Assembly: GCF_964340395.1 (NCBI RefSeq)
Contig: NC_135557.1
Location: 907,646-971,645, forward strand
From: Glandiceps talaboti
Taxonomy: Eukaryota > Hemichordata > Enteropneusta > Spengelidae
Direction: 5' to 3'
DNA: 64,000 bases
Position numbers and translations under genes: made by a program. Under the pieces are notes generated by a model that had not been told where the DNA came from, made no database searches, and worked only from the letters and a program-made list of their open reading frames with translations. Below are positions 10,311 through 23,302 of the stretch, piece by piece (the stretch's first letter is position 1; each line of letters begins with the position of its first letter).

Positions 10311-13300
10311 AGTTAGGGCTAATTGATGGTAGTAATGGTTTGTAGTTATGATGGTTGGTAGTTAGCATTAATTGATGGTAGTAATGATTTGTAGTTATGA
10401 TGGTTGGTAGTGAGGGTTAATTGATGGTAGTAATGGTTTGTAGTTATGATGGTTGGTAGTTAGGGTTAATTGATGGTAGTGATTGTTTGTAGTTAGGGTT
10501 AATTGATGGTAGTAATGGTTGGTAGTTAGGGTTAATTGATGGTAGTAATGGTTTGTAGTTAGGGTTAAATGATGGTAGCAATGGTTGGTAGTTAGGGTTA
10601 ATTGATGGTAGTAATGGTTTGTAGTTAGGGTTAATTGATGGTAGTAATGGTTGGTAGTTAGGGTTAATTGATGGTAGTAATGGTTGGTAGTTAGGGTTAA
10701 TTGATGGTAGTAATGGTTTGTAGTTAGGGTTAATTGATGGTAGTGATAGTTGGTAGTTAGGGTTAATTGATGGTAGTAATGGTTGGTAGTTAGGGTTAAT
10801 TGATGGTAGTGATTGTTTGTAGTTAGGGTTAATTGATGGTAGTAATGGTTTGTAGTTATGATGGTTTGTAGTTAGGGTTAATTGATGGTAGTGATGGTTG
10901 GTAGTTAGGGTTAATTGATGGTAGTGATTGTTTGTAGTTATGATGGTTGGTAGTTAGGGTTAATTGATGGTAGTAATGGTTTGTAGTTAGTGTTAATTTA
11001 TGGTAGTAATGGTTTGTAGTTAGGGTTAATTGATGGTAGTGATTGTTTGTAGTTATGATGGTTTGTAGTTAGGGTTAATTGATGGTAGTGATTGTTTGTA
11101 GTTAGGGTTAATTGATGGTAAGGATTGTTGGTAGTTAGGTTTAATTGATGGTAGTAATGGTTTGTAGTTAGGGTTAATTGATGGTAGTAATGGTTTGTAG
11201 TTAGGGTTAATTTATGGTAGTAATGGTTGGTAGTTAGGGTTAATTGATGGTAGTAATGGTTTGTAGTTATGATGGTTTGTAGTTAGGGTTAATTGATGGT
11301 AGTGATTGTTTGTAGTTAGGGTTAATTTATGGTAGTAATGGTTTGTAGTTAGTGTTAATTGATGGTAGTAATGGTTTGTAGTTAGGGTTAATTGATGGTA
11401 GTGATTGTTTGTAGTTAGGGTTAATTGATGGTAGTAATGGTTTGTAGTTAGTGTTAATTGATGGTAGTAATGGTTGGTAGTTAGTGTTAATTTATGGTAG
11501 TAATGGTTTGTAGTTAGGGTTAATTTATGGTAGTAATGGTTTGTAGTTAGGGTTAATTTATGGTAGTAATGGTTTGTAGTTAGGGTTAATTGATGGTAGT
11601 GATTGTTTGTAGTTATGATGGTTTGTAGTTAGGGTTAATTTATGGTAGTAATGGTTGGTAGTTAGGGTTAATTTATGGTAGTAATGGTTTGTAGTTAGGG
11701 TTAATTGATGGTAGTGATGGTTTGTAGTTAGGGTTAATTTATGGTAGTAATGGTTTGTAGTTAGGGTTAATTGATGGTAGTAATGGTTTGTAGTTAGGGT
11801 TAATTGATGGTAGTGATAGTTGGTAGTTAGGGTTAATTTATGGTAGTAATGGTTGGTAGTTAGGGTTAATTGATGGTAGTAATGGTTTGTAGTTAGTGTT
11901 AATTTATGGTAGTAATGGTTTGTAGTTAGTGTTAATTTATGGTAGTAATGGTTTGTAGTAAGTGTTAATTTATGGTAGTAATGGTTTGTAGTTAGTGTTA
12001 ATTTATGGTAGTAATGGTTTGTAGTAAGTGTTAATTTATGGTAGTAATGGTTTGTAGTAAGTGTTAATTGATGGTAGTAATGGTTTGTAGTTAGTGTTAA
12101 TTTATGGTAGTAATGGTTGGTAGTTAGGGTTAATTGATGGTAGTGATGGTTGGTAGTTAGGGTTAATTGATGGTAGTGATTGTTTGTAGTTATGATGGTT
12201 TGTAGTTAGTGTTAATTTATGGTAGTAATGGTTTGTAGTTAGTGTTAATTTATGGTAGTAATGGTTTGTAGTTAGGGTTAATTTATGGTAGTAATGGTTT
12301 GTAGTAAGTGTTAATTTATGGTAGTAATGGTTTGTAGTTAGTGTTAATTTATGGTAGTTATGGTTGGTAGTTAGGGTTAATTGATGGTAGTGATGGTTGG
12401 TAGTTAGGGTTAATTGATGGTAGTGATTGTTTGTAGTTAGGGTTAATTGATGGTAGTAATGGTTTGTAGTTAGGGTTAATTGATGGTAGTGATTGTTTGT
12501 AGTTAGGGTTAATTGATGGTAGTAATGGTTTGTAGTTAGGGTTAATTTATGGTAGTAATGGTTTGTAGTTAGGGTTAATTGATGGTAGTAATGGTTTGTA
12601 GTTAGGGTTAATTGATGGTAGTAATGGTTTGTAGTTAGGGTTAATTTATGGTAGTAATGGTTGGTAGTTAGGGTTAATTTATGGTAGTAATGGTTTGTAG
12701 TTAGGGTTAATTGATGGTAGTAATGGTTTGTAGTTAGTGTTAATTTATGGTAGTAATGGTTTGTAGTTAGGGTTAATTGATGGTAGTAATGGTTTGTAGT
12801 TAGGGTTAATTTATGATAGTAATGGTTGGTAGTTAGGGTTAATTTATGGTAGTAATGGTTTGTAGTTAGGGTTAATTGATGGTAGTAATGGTTGGTAGTT
12901 AGGGTTAATTTATGGTAGTAATGGTTTGTAGTTAGGGTTAATTTATGGTAGTAATGGTTTGTAGTTAGGGTTAATTGATGGTAGTAATGGTTGGTAGTTA
13001 GGGTTAATTTATGGTAGTAATGGTTGGTAGTTAGGGTTAATTGATGGTAGTAATGGTTGGTAGTTAGTGTTAATTTATGGTAGTAATGGTTTGTAGTTAG
13101 TGTTAATTTATGGTAGTAATGGTTTGTAGTTAGGGTTAATTTATGGTAGTAATGGTTGTAGTAAGTGTTAATTTATGGTAGTAATGGTTTGTAGTTAGTG
13201 TTAATTTATGGTAGTAATGGTTTGTAGTTAGTGTTAATTGATGGTAGTGATGGTTGGTAGTTAGGGTTAATTGATGGTAGTGATTGTTTGTAGTTAGGGT

Positions 13301-15941
13301 TAATTGATGGTAGTAATGGTTTGTAGTTAGGGTTAATTGATGGTAGTGATGGTTTGTAGTTAGGGTTAATTGATGGTAGTGATAGTTGGTAGGGTTAATT
13401 GATGGTAGTGATTGTTGGTAGTTAGGGTTAATTGATGGTAGTAATGGTTTGTAGTTAGGGTTAACTTATGGTAGTAATGGTTTGTAGTTAGGGTTAATTG
13501 ATGGTAGTGATTGTTGGTAGTTAGGGTTAATTGATGGTAGTGATTGTTTGTAGTTAGGGTTAATTGATGGTAGTAATGGTTTGTAGTTAGGGTTAATTGA
13601 TGGTAGTGATTGTTTGTAGTTAGGGTTAATTGATGGTAGTAATGGTTTGTAGTTAGGGTTAATTTATGGTAGTAATGGTTTGTAGTTAGGGTTAATTGAT
13701 GGTAGTAATGGTTTGTAGTTAGGGTTAATTGATGGTAGTAATGGTTTGTAGTTAGGGTTAATTTATGGTAGTAATGGTTGGTAGTTAGGGTTAATTTATG
13801 GTAGTAATGGTTTGTAGTTAGGGTTAATTGATGGTAGTAATGGTTTGTAGTTAGTGTTAATTTATGGTAGTAATGGTTTGTAGTTAGGGTTAATTGATGG
13901 TAGTAATGGTTGGTAGTTAGGGTTAATTTATGATAGTAATGGTTGGTAGTTAGGGTTAATTTATGGTAGTAATGGTTTGTAGTTAGGGTTAATTGATGGT
14001 AGTAATGGTTGGTAGTTAGGGTTAATTTATGGTAGTAATGGTTTGTAGTTAGGGTTAATTGATGGTAGTGATTGTTTGTAGTTAGGGTTAATTTATGGTA
14101 GTAATGGTTGGTAGTTAGGGTTAATTTATGGTAGTAATGGCTTGTAGTTAGTGTTAATTTATGGTAGTAATGGTTTGTAGTTAGGGTTAATTGATGGTAG
14201 TGATAGTTGGTAGGGTTAATTGATGGTAGTGATTGTTGGTAGTTAGGGTTAATTGATGGTAGTAATGGTTTGTAGTTAGGGTTAATTTATGATAGTAATG
14301 GTTGGTAGTTAGGGTTAATTTATGGTAGTAATGGTTTGTAGTTAGGGTTAATTGATGGTAGTAATGGTTGGTAGTTAGGGTTAATTTATGGTAGTAATGG
14401 TTTGTAGTTAGGGTTAATTTATGGTAGTAATGGTTTGTAGTTAGGGTTAATTGATGGTAGTAATGGTTGGTAGTTAGGGTTAATTTATGGTAGTAATGGT
14501 TGGTAGTTAGGGTTAATTGATGGTAGTAATGGTTGGTAGTTAGTGTTAATTTATGGTAGTAATGGTTTGTAGTTAGTGTTAATTTATGGTAGTAATGGTT
14601 TGTAGTTAGGGTTAATTTATGGTAGTAATGGTTGTAGTAAGTGTTAATTTATGGTAGTAATGGTTTGTAGTTAGTGTTAATTTATGGTAGTAATGGTTTG
14701 TAGTTAGTGTTAATTGATGGTAGTGATGGTTGGTAGTTAGGGTTAATTGATGGTAGTGATTGTTTGTAGTTAGGGTTAATTGATGGTAGTAATGGTTTGT
14801 AGTTAGGGTTAATTGATGGTAGTGATGGTTTGTAGTTAGGGTTAATTGATGGTAGTGATAGTTGGTAGGGTTAATTGATGGTAGTGATTGTTGGTAGTTA
14901 GGGTTAATTGATGGTAGTAATGGTTTGTAGTTAGGGTTAACTTATGGTAGTAATGGTTTGTAGTTAGGGTTAATTGATGGTAGTGATTGTTGGTAGTTAG
15001 GGTTAATTGATGGTAGTGATTGTTTGTAGTTAGGGTTAATTGATGGTAGTAATGGTTTGTAGTTAGGGTTAATTGATGGTAGTGATTGTTTGTAGTTAGG
15101 GTTAATTGATGGTAGTAATGGTTTGTAGTTAGGGTTAATTTATGGTAGTAATGGTTTGTAGTTAGGGTTAATTGATGGTAGTAATGGTTTGTAGTTAGGG
15201 TTAATTGATGGTAGTAATGGTTTGTAGTTAGGGTTAATTTATGGTAGTAATGGTTGGTAGTTAGGGTTAATTTATGGTAGTAATGGTTTGTAGTTAGGGT
15301 TAATTGATGGTAGTAATGGTTTGTAGTTAGTGTTAATTTATGGTAGTAATGGTTTGTAGTTAGGGTTAATTGATGGTAGTAATGGTTTGTAGTTAGGGTG
15401 TTAATTGATGGTAGTAATGGTTGGTAGTTAGGGTTAATTTATGGTAGTAATGGTTTGTAGTTAGGGTTAATTGATGGTAGTGATTGTTTGTAGTTAGGGT
15501 TAATTTATGGTAGTAATGGTTGGTAGTTAGGGTTAATTTATGGTAGTAATGGCTTGTAGTTAGTGTTAATTTATGGTAGTAATGGTTTGTAGTTAGGGTT
15601 AATTGATGGTAGTGATAGTTGGTAGGGTTAATCGATGGTAGTGATTGTTGGTAGTTAGGGTTAATTGATGGTAGTAATGGTTTGTAGTTAGGGTTAACTT
15701 ATGGTAGTAATGGTTTGTAGTTAGGTGATGGTGATTGTTTTAGTTGATGTTGGTAGTTAGGGTTAATTTATGGTAGTAATGGTTTGTAGTTAGGGTTAAT
15801 TGATGGTAGTAATGTTTGTAGTTAGGGTTTAATTGATGGTAGTAATGGTTTGTAGTTAGGGTTAATTTATGGTAGTAATGGTTGGTAGTTAGGGTTAATT
15901 TATGGTAGTAATGGTTTGTAGTTAGGGTTAATTGATGGTAG
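10311..15941. repeat. 32/33-bp satellite with TTAGGGTTA core and higher-order duplication
   Basis: About 170 copies of TAGTTAGGGTTAATTGATGG followed by TAGTAATGGTTTG (33 bp) or TAGTAATGGTTG (32 bp). Common variants are TTAGTGTTAA, ATTTATGG and GTGATTG. Short 24-bp units (GATAGTTGGTAGGGTTAATT) recur at about 13381, 14203, 14858 and 15611, and the flanking variant order repeats with a spacing of about 1.41-1.48 kb, which indicates segmental amplification within the array. The array runs into the assembly gap. Confidence 0.97.
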
Positions 15942-16041
15942 NNNNNNNNNNNNNNNNNNNNNNNNNNNNNNNNNNNNNNNNNNNNNNNNNNNNNNNNNNN
16001 NNNNNNNNNNNNNNNNNNNNNNNNNNNNNNNNNNNNNNNNN
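15942..16041. other. Assembly gap of 100 N
   Basis: Exactly 100 N, the conventional placeholder for a gap of unknown size. It separates two unrelated satellites, so the true lengths of both, and any sequence between them, are unknown. Confidence 0.99.
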
Positions 16042-19000
16042 TGTCTATTTACAATAGTATTAGTAGTACATTATAATCTGTCTATTTACAATAGTATTAG
16101 TAGTACATTATAATCTGTCTATTTACAATAGTATTAGTAGTACATTATAATCTGTCTATTTACAATAGTATTAGTAGTACATTATAATCTGTCTATTTAC
16201 AATAGTATTAGTAGTACATTATAATCTGTCTATTTACAATAGTATTAGTAGTACATTATAATCTGTCTATTTACAATAGTATTAATAGTACATTATAATC
16301 TGTCTATTTACAATAGTATTAGTAGTACATTATAATCTGTCTATTTACAATAGTATTAGTAGTACATTATAATCTGTCTATTTACAATAGTATTAGTAGT
16401 ACATTATAATCTGTCTATTTACAATAGTATTAGTAGTACATTATAATCTGTCTATTTACAATAGTATTAATAGTACATTATAATCTGTCTATTTACAATA
16501 GTATTAGTAGTACATTATAATCTGTCTATTTACAATAGTATTAGTAGTACATTATAATCTGTCTATTTACAATAGTATTAATAGTACATTATAATCTGTC
16601 TATTTACAATAGTATTAGTAGTACATTATAATCTGTCTATTTACAATAGTATTAGTAGTACATTATAATCTGTCTATTTACAATAGTATTAGTAGTACAT
16701 TATAATCTGTCTATTTACAATAGTATTAGTAGTACATTATAATCTGTCTATTTACAATAGTATTAGTAGTACATTATAATCTGTCTATTTACAATAGTAT
16801 TAGTAGTACATTATAATCTGTCTATTTACAATAGTATTAATAGTACATTATAATCTGTCTATTTACAATAGTATTAGTAGTACATTATAATCTGTCTATT
16901 TACAATAGTATTAGTAGTACATTATAATCTGTCTATTTACAATAGTATTAGTAGTACATTATAATCTGTCTATTTACAATAGTATTAGTAGTACATTATA
17001 ATCTGTCTATTTACAATAGTATTAGTAGTACATTATAATCTGTCTATTTACAATAGTATTAGTAGTACATTATAATCTGTCTATTTACAATAGTATTAGT
17101 AGTACATTATAATCTGTCTATTTACAATAGTATTAGTAGTACATTATAATCTGTCTATTTACAATAGTATTAGTAGTACATTATAATCTGTCTATTTACA
17201 ATAGTATTAGTAGTACATTATAATCTGTCTATTTACAATAGTATTAGTAGTACATTATAATCTGTCTATTTACAATAGTATTAGTAGTACATTATAATCT
17301 GTCTATTTACAATAGTATTAGTAGTACATTATAATGTCTATTTACAATAGTATTAGTAGTACATTATAATCTGTCTATTTACAATAGTATTAGTAGTACA
17401 TTATAATCTGTCTATTTACAATAGTATTAGTAGTACATTATAATCTGTCTATTTACAATAGTATTAGTAGTACATTATAATCTGTCTATTTACAATAGTA
17501 TTAGTAGTACATTATAATCTGTCTATTTACAATAGTATTAGTAGTACATTATAATCTGTCTATTTACAATAGTATTAGTAGTACATTATAATGTCTATTT
17601 ACAATAGTATTAGTAGTACATTATAATCTGTCTATTTACAATAGTATTAGTAGTACATTATAATGTCTATTTACAATAGTATTAGTAGTACATTATAATG
17701 TCTATTTACAATAGTATTAGTAGTACATTATAATGTCTATTTACAATAGTATTAGTAGTACATTATAATGTCTATTTACAATAGTATTAGTAGTACATTA
17801 TAATGTCTATTTACAATAGTATTAGTAGTACATTATAATCTGTCTATTTACAATAGTATTAGTAGTACATTATAATGTCTATTTACAATAGTATTAGTAG
17901 TACATTATAATCTGTCTATTTACAATAGTATTAGTAGTACATTATAATCTGTCTATTTACAATAGTATTAATAGTACATTATAATCTGTCTATTTACAAT
18001 AGTATTAGTAGTACATTATAATCTGTCTATTTACAATAGTATTATTAGTACATTATAATCTGTCTATTTACAATAGTATTAATAGTACATTATAATCTGT
18101 CTATTTACAATAGTATTAGTAGTACATTATAATCTGTCTATTTACAATAGTATTAGTAGTACATTATAATGTCTATTTACAATAGTATTAGTAGTACATT
18201 ATAATCTGTCTATTTACAATAGTATTAATAGTACATTATAATGTCTATTTACAATAGTATTAGTAGTACATTATAATCTGTCTATTTACAATAGTATTAA
18301 TAGTACATTATAATCTGTCTATTCACAATAGTATTAGTAGTACATTATAATCTGTCTATTTACAATAGTATTAGTAGTACATTATAATCTGTCTATTTAC
18401 AATAGTATTAGTAGTACATTATAATCTGTCTATTTACAATAGTATTAGTAGTACATTATAATCTGTCTATTTACAATAGTATTAGTAGTACATTATAATC
18501 TGTCTATTTACAATAGTATTAGTAGTACATTATAATCTGTCTATTTACAATAGTATTAGTAGTACATTATAATGTCTATTCACAATAGTATTAATAGTAC
18601 ATTATAATCTATTTACAATAGTATTAGTAGTACATTATAATCTGTCTATTTACAATAGTATTAGTAGTACATTATAATCTGTCTATTTACAATAGTATTA
18701 ATAGTACGTTATAATGTCTATTTACAATAGTATTAGTAGTACATTATAATCTGTCTATTTACAATAGTATTAGTAGTACATTATAATCTGTCTATTCACA
18801 ATAGTATTAATAGTACATTATAATCTGTCTATTTACAATAGTATTAGTAGTACATTATAATCTGTCTATTTACAATAGTATTAGTAGTACATTATAATCT
18901 GTCTATTTACAATAGTATTAATAGTACATTATAATCTGTCTATTTACAATAGTATTAGTAGTACATTATAATCTGTCTATTTACAATAGTATTAGTAGTA

Positions 19001-20978
19001 CATTATAATCTGTCTATTTACAATAGTATTAGTAGTACATTATAATCTGTCTATTTACAATAGTATTAGTAGTACATTATAATCTGTCTATTTACAATAG
19101 TATTAGTAGTACATTATAATCTGTCTATTTACAATAGTATTAGTAGTACATTATAATGTCTATTTACAATAGTATTAGTAGTACATTATAATCTGTCTAT
19201 TTACAATAGTATTAGTAGTACATTATAATCTGTCTATTTACAATAGTATTAGTAGTACATTATAATCTGTCTATTTACAATAGTATTAATAGTACATTAT
19301 AATCTGTCTATTTACAATAGTATTAGTAGTACATTATAATCTGTCTATTTACAATAGTATTAGTAGTACATTATAATCTGTCTATTTACAATAGTATTAG
19401 TAGTACATTATAATGTCTATTTACAATAGTATTAGTAGTACATTATAATCTGTCTATTTACAATAGTATTAGTAGTACATTATAATCTGTCTATTTACAA
19501 TAGTATTAATAGTACATTATAATGTCTATTTACAATAGTATTAGTAGTACATTATAATGTCTATTTACAATAGTATTAGTAGTACATTATAATCTGTCTA
19601 TTTACAATAGTATTAGTAGTACATTATAATGTCTATTTACAATAGTATTAATAGTACATTATAATGTCTATTTACAATAGTATTAGTAGTACATTATAAT
19701 CTGTCTATTTACAATAGTATTAGTAGTACATTATAATCTGTCTATTTACAATAGTATTAGTAGTACATTATAATCTGTCTATTTACAATAGTATTAGTAG
19801 TACATTATAATCTGTCTATTTACAATAGTATTAATAGTACATTATAATCTATTTACAATAGTATTAGTAGTACATTATAATCTGTCTATTTACAATAGTA
19901 TTAATAGTACATTATAATCTGTCTATTTACAATAGTATTAGTAGTACATTATAATCTGTCTATTTACAATAGTATTAATAGTACATTATAATCTGTCTAT
20001 TTACAATAGTATTAGTAGTACATTATAATCTGTCTATTTACAATAGTATTAGTAGTACATTATAATCTGTCTATTTACAATAGTATTAGTAGTACATTAT
20101 AATCTGTCTATTTACAATAGTATTAATAGTACATTATAATCTGTCTATTTACAATAGTATTAGTAGTACATTATAATCTGTCTATTTACAATAGTATTAG
20201 TAGTACATTATAATCTGTCTATTTACAATAGTATTAGTAGTACATTATAATCTGTCTATTTACAATAGTATTAATAGTACATTATAATCTATTTACAATA
20301 GTATTAGTAGTACATTATAATCTGTCTATTTACAATAGTATTAGTAGTACATTATAATCTGTCTATTTACAATAGTATTAGTAGTACATTATAATCTGTC
20401 TATTTACAATAGTATTAGTAGTACATTATAATCTGTCTATTTACAATAGTATTAGTAGTACATTATAATCTGTCTATTTACAATAGTATTAATAGTACAT
20501 TATAATGTCTATTTACAATAGTATTAGTAGTACATTATAATCTGTCTATTTACAATAGTATTAATAGTACATTATAATCTGTCTATTTACAATAGTATTA
20601 GTAGTACATTATAATCTGTCTATTTACAATAGTATTAATAGTACATTATAATCTGTCTATTTACAATAGTATTAATAGTACATTATAATCTATTTACAAT
20701 AGTATTAGTAGTACATTATAATCTGTCTATTTACAATAGTATTAATAGTACATTATAATCTGTCTATTTACAATAGTATTATTAGTACATTATAATGTCT
20801 ATTTACAATAGTATTAGTAGTACATTATAATCTATCTATTTACAATAGTATTAATAGTACATTATAATCTGTCTATTTACAATAGTATTAGTAGTACATT
20901 ATAATGTCTATTTACAATAGTATTAGTAGTACATTATAATCTGTCTATTTACAATAGTATTAGTAGTACATTATAATC
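16042..20978. repeat. 37-bp satellite
   Basis: About 135 copies of TGTCTATTTACAATAGTATT followed by AGTAGTACATTATAATC (37 bp). Shortened 35-bp (ATAATGTCTATT) and 33-bp (ATAATCTATT) variants become commoner to the right. The other common difference is AGTAGTAC versus AATAGTAC. The array ends at ATTATAATCTATCATC. Confidence 0.97.
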
Positions 20979-21431
20979 TATCATCTTTTTAGCTCTAATT
21001 TGCATATCACACTTAGGACAATCGTGTAATAAATATCTCTTAATGTGTACATCCTAAGAAACATCCCTACAATTGGAATTAAAGACTTTTTTTTATTAAA
21101 AAAGTAACATGTTTGTTCCTCATTTGCATATCGTTCATGGGATCATCATGTCATGAACAATCTTTTGTGTACACACCCCGATCAACATCTTAACTAAATT
21201 TAAGGTGATTCCACCCAGTGGTTTTTTTTCACAAAAAATCACATTTTATGACCCAAAACACAGACCTGTGGTGCATTCATTTTGCTCTGAACAATTTCCC
21301 AAATAGACACCATAAGTTATGTCCCCACAAAATACCCAAGCAATTGGTGTGGCGGTTTCTGAGTTTAAGTCATCCACACACACAAACATATGCACACACG
21401 CACACAAATGCATGCATGCACACACACACGC

Positions 21432-21478
<47 letters not shown>

Positions 21479-21510
21479 CCCGCACTTTGCCTATAGTACT
21501 ATTGAACCCA
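20979..21510 (-). repeat. Inverted copy of the (GTCT)n(GT)n-headed dispersed repeat
   Basis: On the minus strand it reads (GTCT)n at 21434-21477, a GT-rich stretch, GATGACTTAAACTCAGAAAC, CAATTGCTTGGGTATTTTG and TTGGGAAATTGTTC. This matches the plus-strand copy at 8377-8570 base by base in long stretches. The two copies therefore flank the large satellites in opposite orientation. Short open frames here are repeat-derived. Confidence 0.85.
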
Positions 21511-21582
21511 AAAACCATATTATGGCTAAAACCTAGGTTTTATATAATGTATTTACATATAAGTCAAACAAACAATACTCAC

Positions 21583-21847
21583 CACTCTCTTGCTAGAATC
21601 AAGCCAATCAGAAGACCTGTTTCTTTTCTCAATGTCATCTTTCAACATTTTGTTATTATCACTCCTATTGGTCCACAATTGTCCAGAGGCAGCAGCTTGT
21701 AACAGGGCACTCATCTTGTCTTTTGTTTCTTGTTTCTTCTCTAACAGTTCCTTACTTCGCTGTTCTTGCATTATCATTAGTTGCCAGGCAACAAAGCACT
21801 TTTTTAACAGACAAAGTCTGTAGTGGTGTTCAGATGCCTGGTTCTTT
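21583..21847 (-). CDS. CCDC191: CCDC191-like gene, exon (fifth of five seen)
   Basis: The minus-strand exon lies between acceptor TTAATTACAG|A at its right end and donor AGAGTG|GTGAGT at its left end. It has one base of a split codon followed by 88 codons, so it joins the 29673 exon in frame. It encodes KNQASEHHYRLCLLKKCF, then VAWQLMIMQEQRSKELLEK, then MSALLQAAASGQLW, a basic coiled-coil segment with the W-x-F/CF.AW spacing of SFI1/CCDC191-type repeats. CCDC191 is a poorly studied coiled-coil protein; a centrosome or cilium role is suspected for such repeat proteins but not shown by this sequence. The exon ends in phase 0; the next exon would lie further left and was not found before the satellites. 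Confidence 0.72.
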
Positions 21848-21878
21848 CTGTAATTAATCAATTTTAATACAACAACTG

Positions 21879-22903
21879 TAATTGCTGGCATGTCATAGGG
21901 AGATGTTAGTAATTGCTGGCATGTCATAGGGAGATGTTAGTAATTGTTGGCATGTCATAGGGAGATGTTAGTAATTGCTGGCATGTCATAGGGAGATGTT
22001 AGTAATTGTTTGCATGTCATAGGGAGATGTTAGTAATTGTTGGCATGTCATAGGGAGATGTTAGTAATTGCTGGCATGTCATAGGGAGATATTAGTAATT
22101 GCTGGCATGTCATAGGGAGATGTTAGTAATTGCTGGCATGTCATAGGGAGATGTTAGTAATTGCTGGCATGTCATAGGGAGATGTTAGTAATTGCTGGCA
22201 TGTCATAGGGAGATGTTAGTAATTGCTGGCATGTCATAGGGAGATGTTAGTAATTGCTGGCATGTCATAGGGAGATGTTAGTAATTGCTGGCATGTCATA
22301 GGGAGATGTTAGTAATTGTTTGCATGTCATAGGGAGATGTTAGTAATTGTTGGCATGTCATAGGGAGATGTTAGTAATTGTTGGCATGTCATAGGGAGAT
22401 GTTAGTAATTGTTGGCATGTCATAGGGAGATGTTAGTAATTGCTGGAATGTCATAGGGAGATGTTAGTAATTGCTGGCATGTCATAGGGAGATGTTAGTA
22501 ATTGCTGGCATGTCATAGGGAGATGTTAGTAATTGCTGGCATGTTATAGGGAGATGTTAGTAATTGCTGGCATGTCATAGGGAGATGTTAGTAATTGCTG
22601 GCATGTCATAGGGAGATGTTAGTAATTGCTGGCATGTCATAGGGAGATATTAGTAATTGCTGGCATGTCATAGGGAGATGTTAGTAATTGCTGGCATGTC
22701 ATAGGGAGATGTTAGTAATTGCTGGCATGTCATAGGGAGATGTTAGTAATTGCTGGCATGTCATAGGGAGATGTTAGTAATTGTTGGCATGTCATAGGGA
22801 GATGTTAGTAATTGCTGGCATGTCATAGGGAGATGTTAGTAATTGCTGGCATGTCATAGGGAGATGTTAGTAATTGTTTGCATGTCATAGGGAGATGTTA
22901 ATA
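21879..22903. repeat. 31-bp intronic minisatellite with a branch-point-like TACTAAC
   Basis: About 33 copies of ATTGCTGGCATGTCATAGGG followed by AGATGTTAGTA. On the gene's strand each unit reads TACTAACATCTCCC then TATGACATGCCAG, which contains a perfect TACTAAC followed about 20 bases later by an AG. The array starts about 30 bases upstream of the acceptor of the 21583-21847 exon. Confidence 0.96.
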
Positions 22904-23181
22904 ACTTTAAATAATAGACCTATAGATAGTGTTTAAGGTATATATATATGGTTGACATGTAGTGATTCAAAATGCTCACATTCACTCGCTAATTTGCTAG
23001 TCGACAAGTTTTTGAAACGCATTCTGGTTTTAAAACTTTTAAAAAGCATCTGTAAACACCTTAAAATGACCTTTTTTCAGTCAGTTCCCTTTGAATTTAC
23101 ATTGCTGGTGGTTGTAATAGACATCAGTAAACAAAAACTACAGTCAAAAGGCGACGCGTACCTTAAACACATGTAGTGTTT

Positions 23182-23258
<77 letters not shown>

Positions 23259-23302
23259 TTGACGTGTAGTGTTTAAGGTATATACATATATATATATATA
23301 AG
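22904..23302. repeat. (TA)n and GTTGACGTGTAGTG junction sequences
   Basis: A motif GTTTAAGGTATATATA then TATGGTTGAC(A/G)TGTAGTG occurs at about 22931-22965 and 23257-23275, and again right of the Penelope elements at 25806-25833. A pure (TA)n run fills 23185-23256. Between 22966 and 23165 is unique sequence with no supported gene. Confidence 0.85.

Noticed and set aside
10311-15941. Telomere or subtelomere
   Set aside because: TTAGGG occurs once per 32/33-bp unit rather than as uninterrupted hexamers, and the array is internal in the window.
16042-20978. Possible CRISPR-like array (regular 37-bp repeats)
   Set aside because: Repeats are directly adjacent with no spacers, in an animal genome; it is a satellite.
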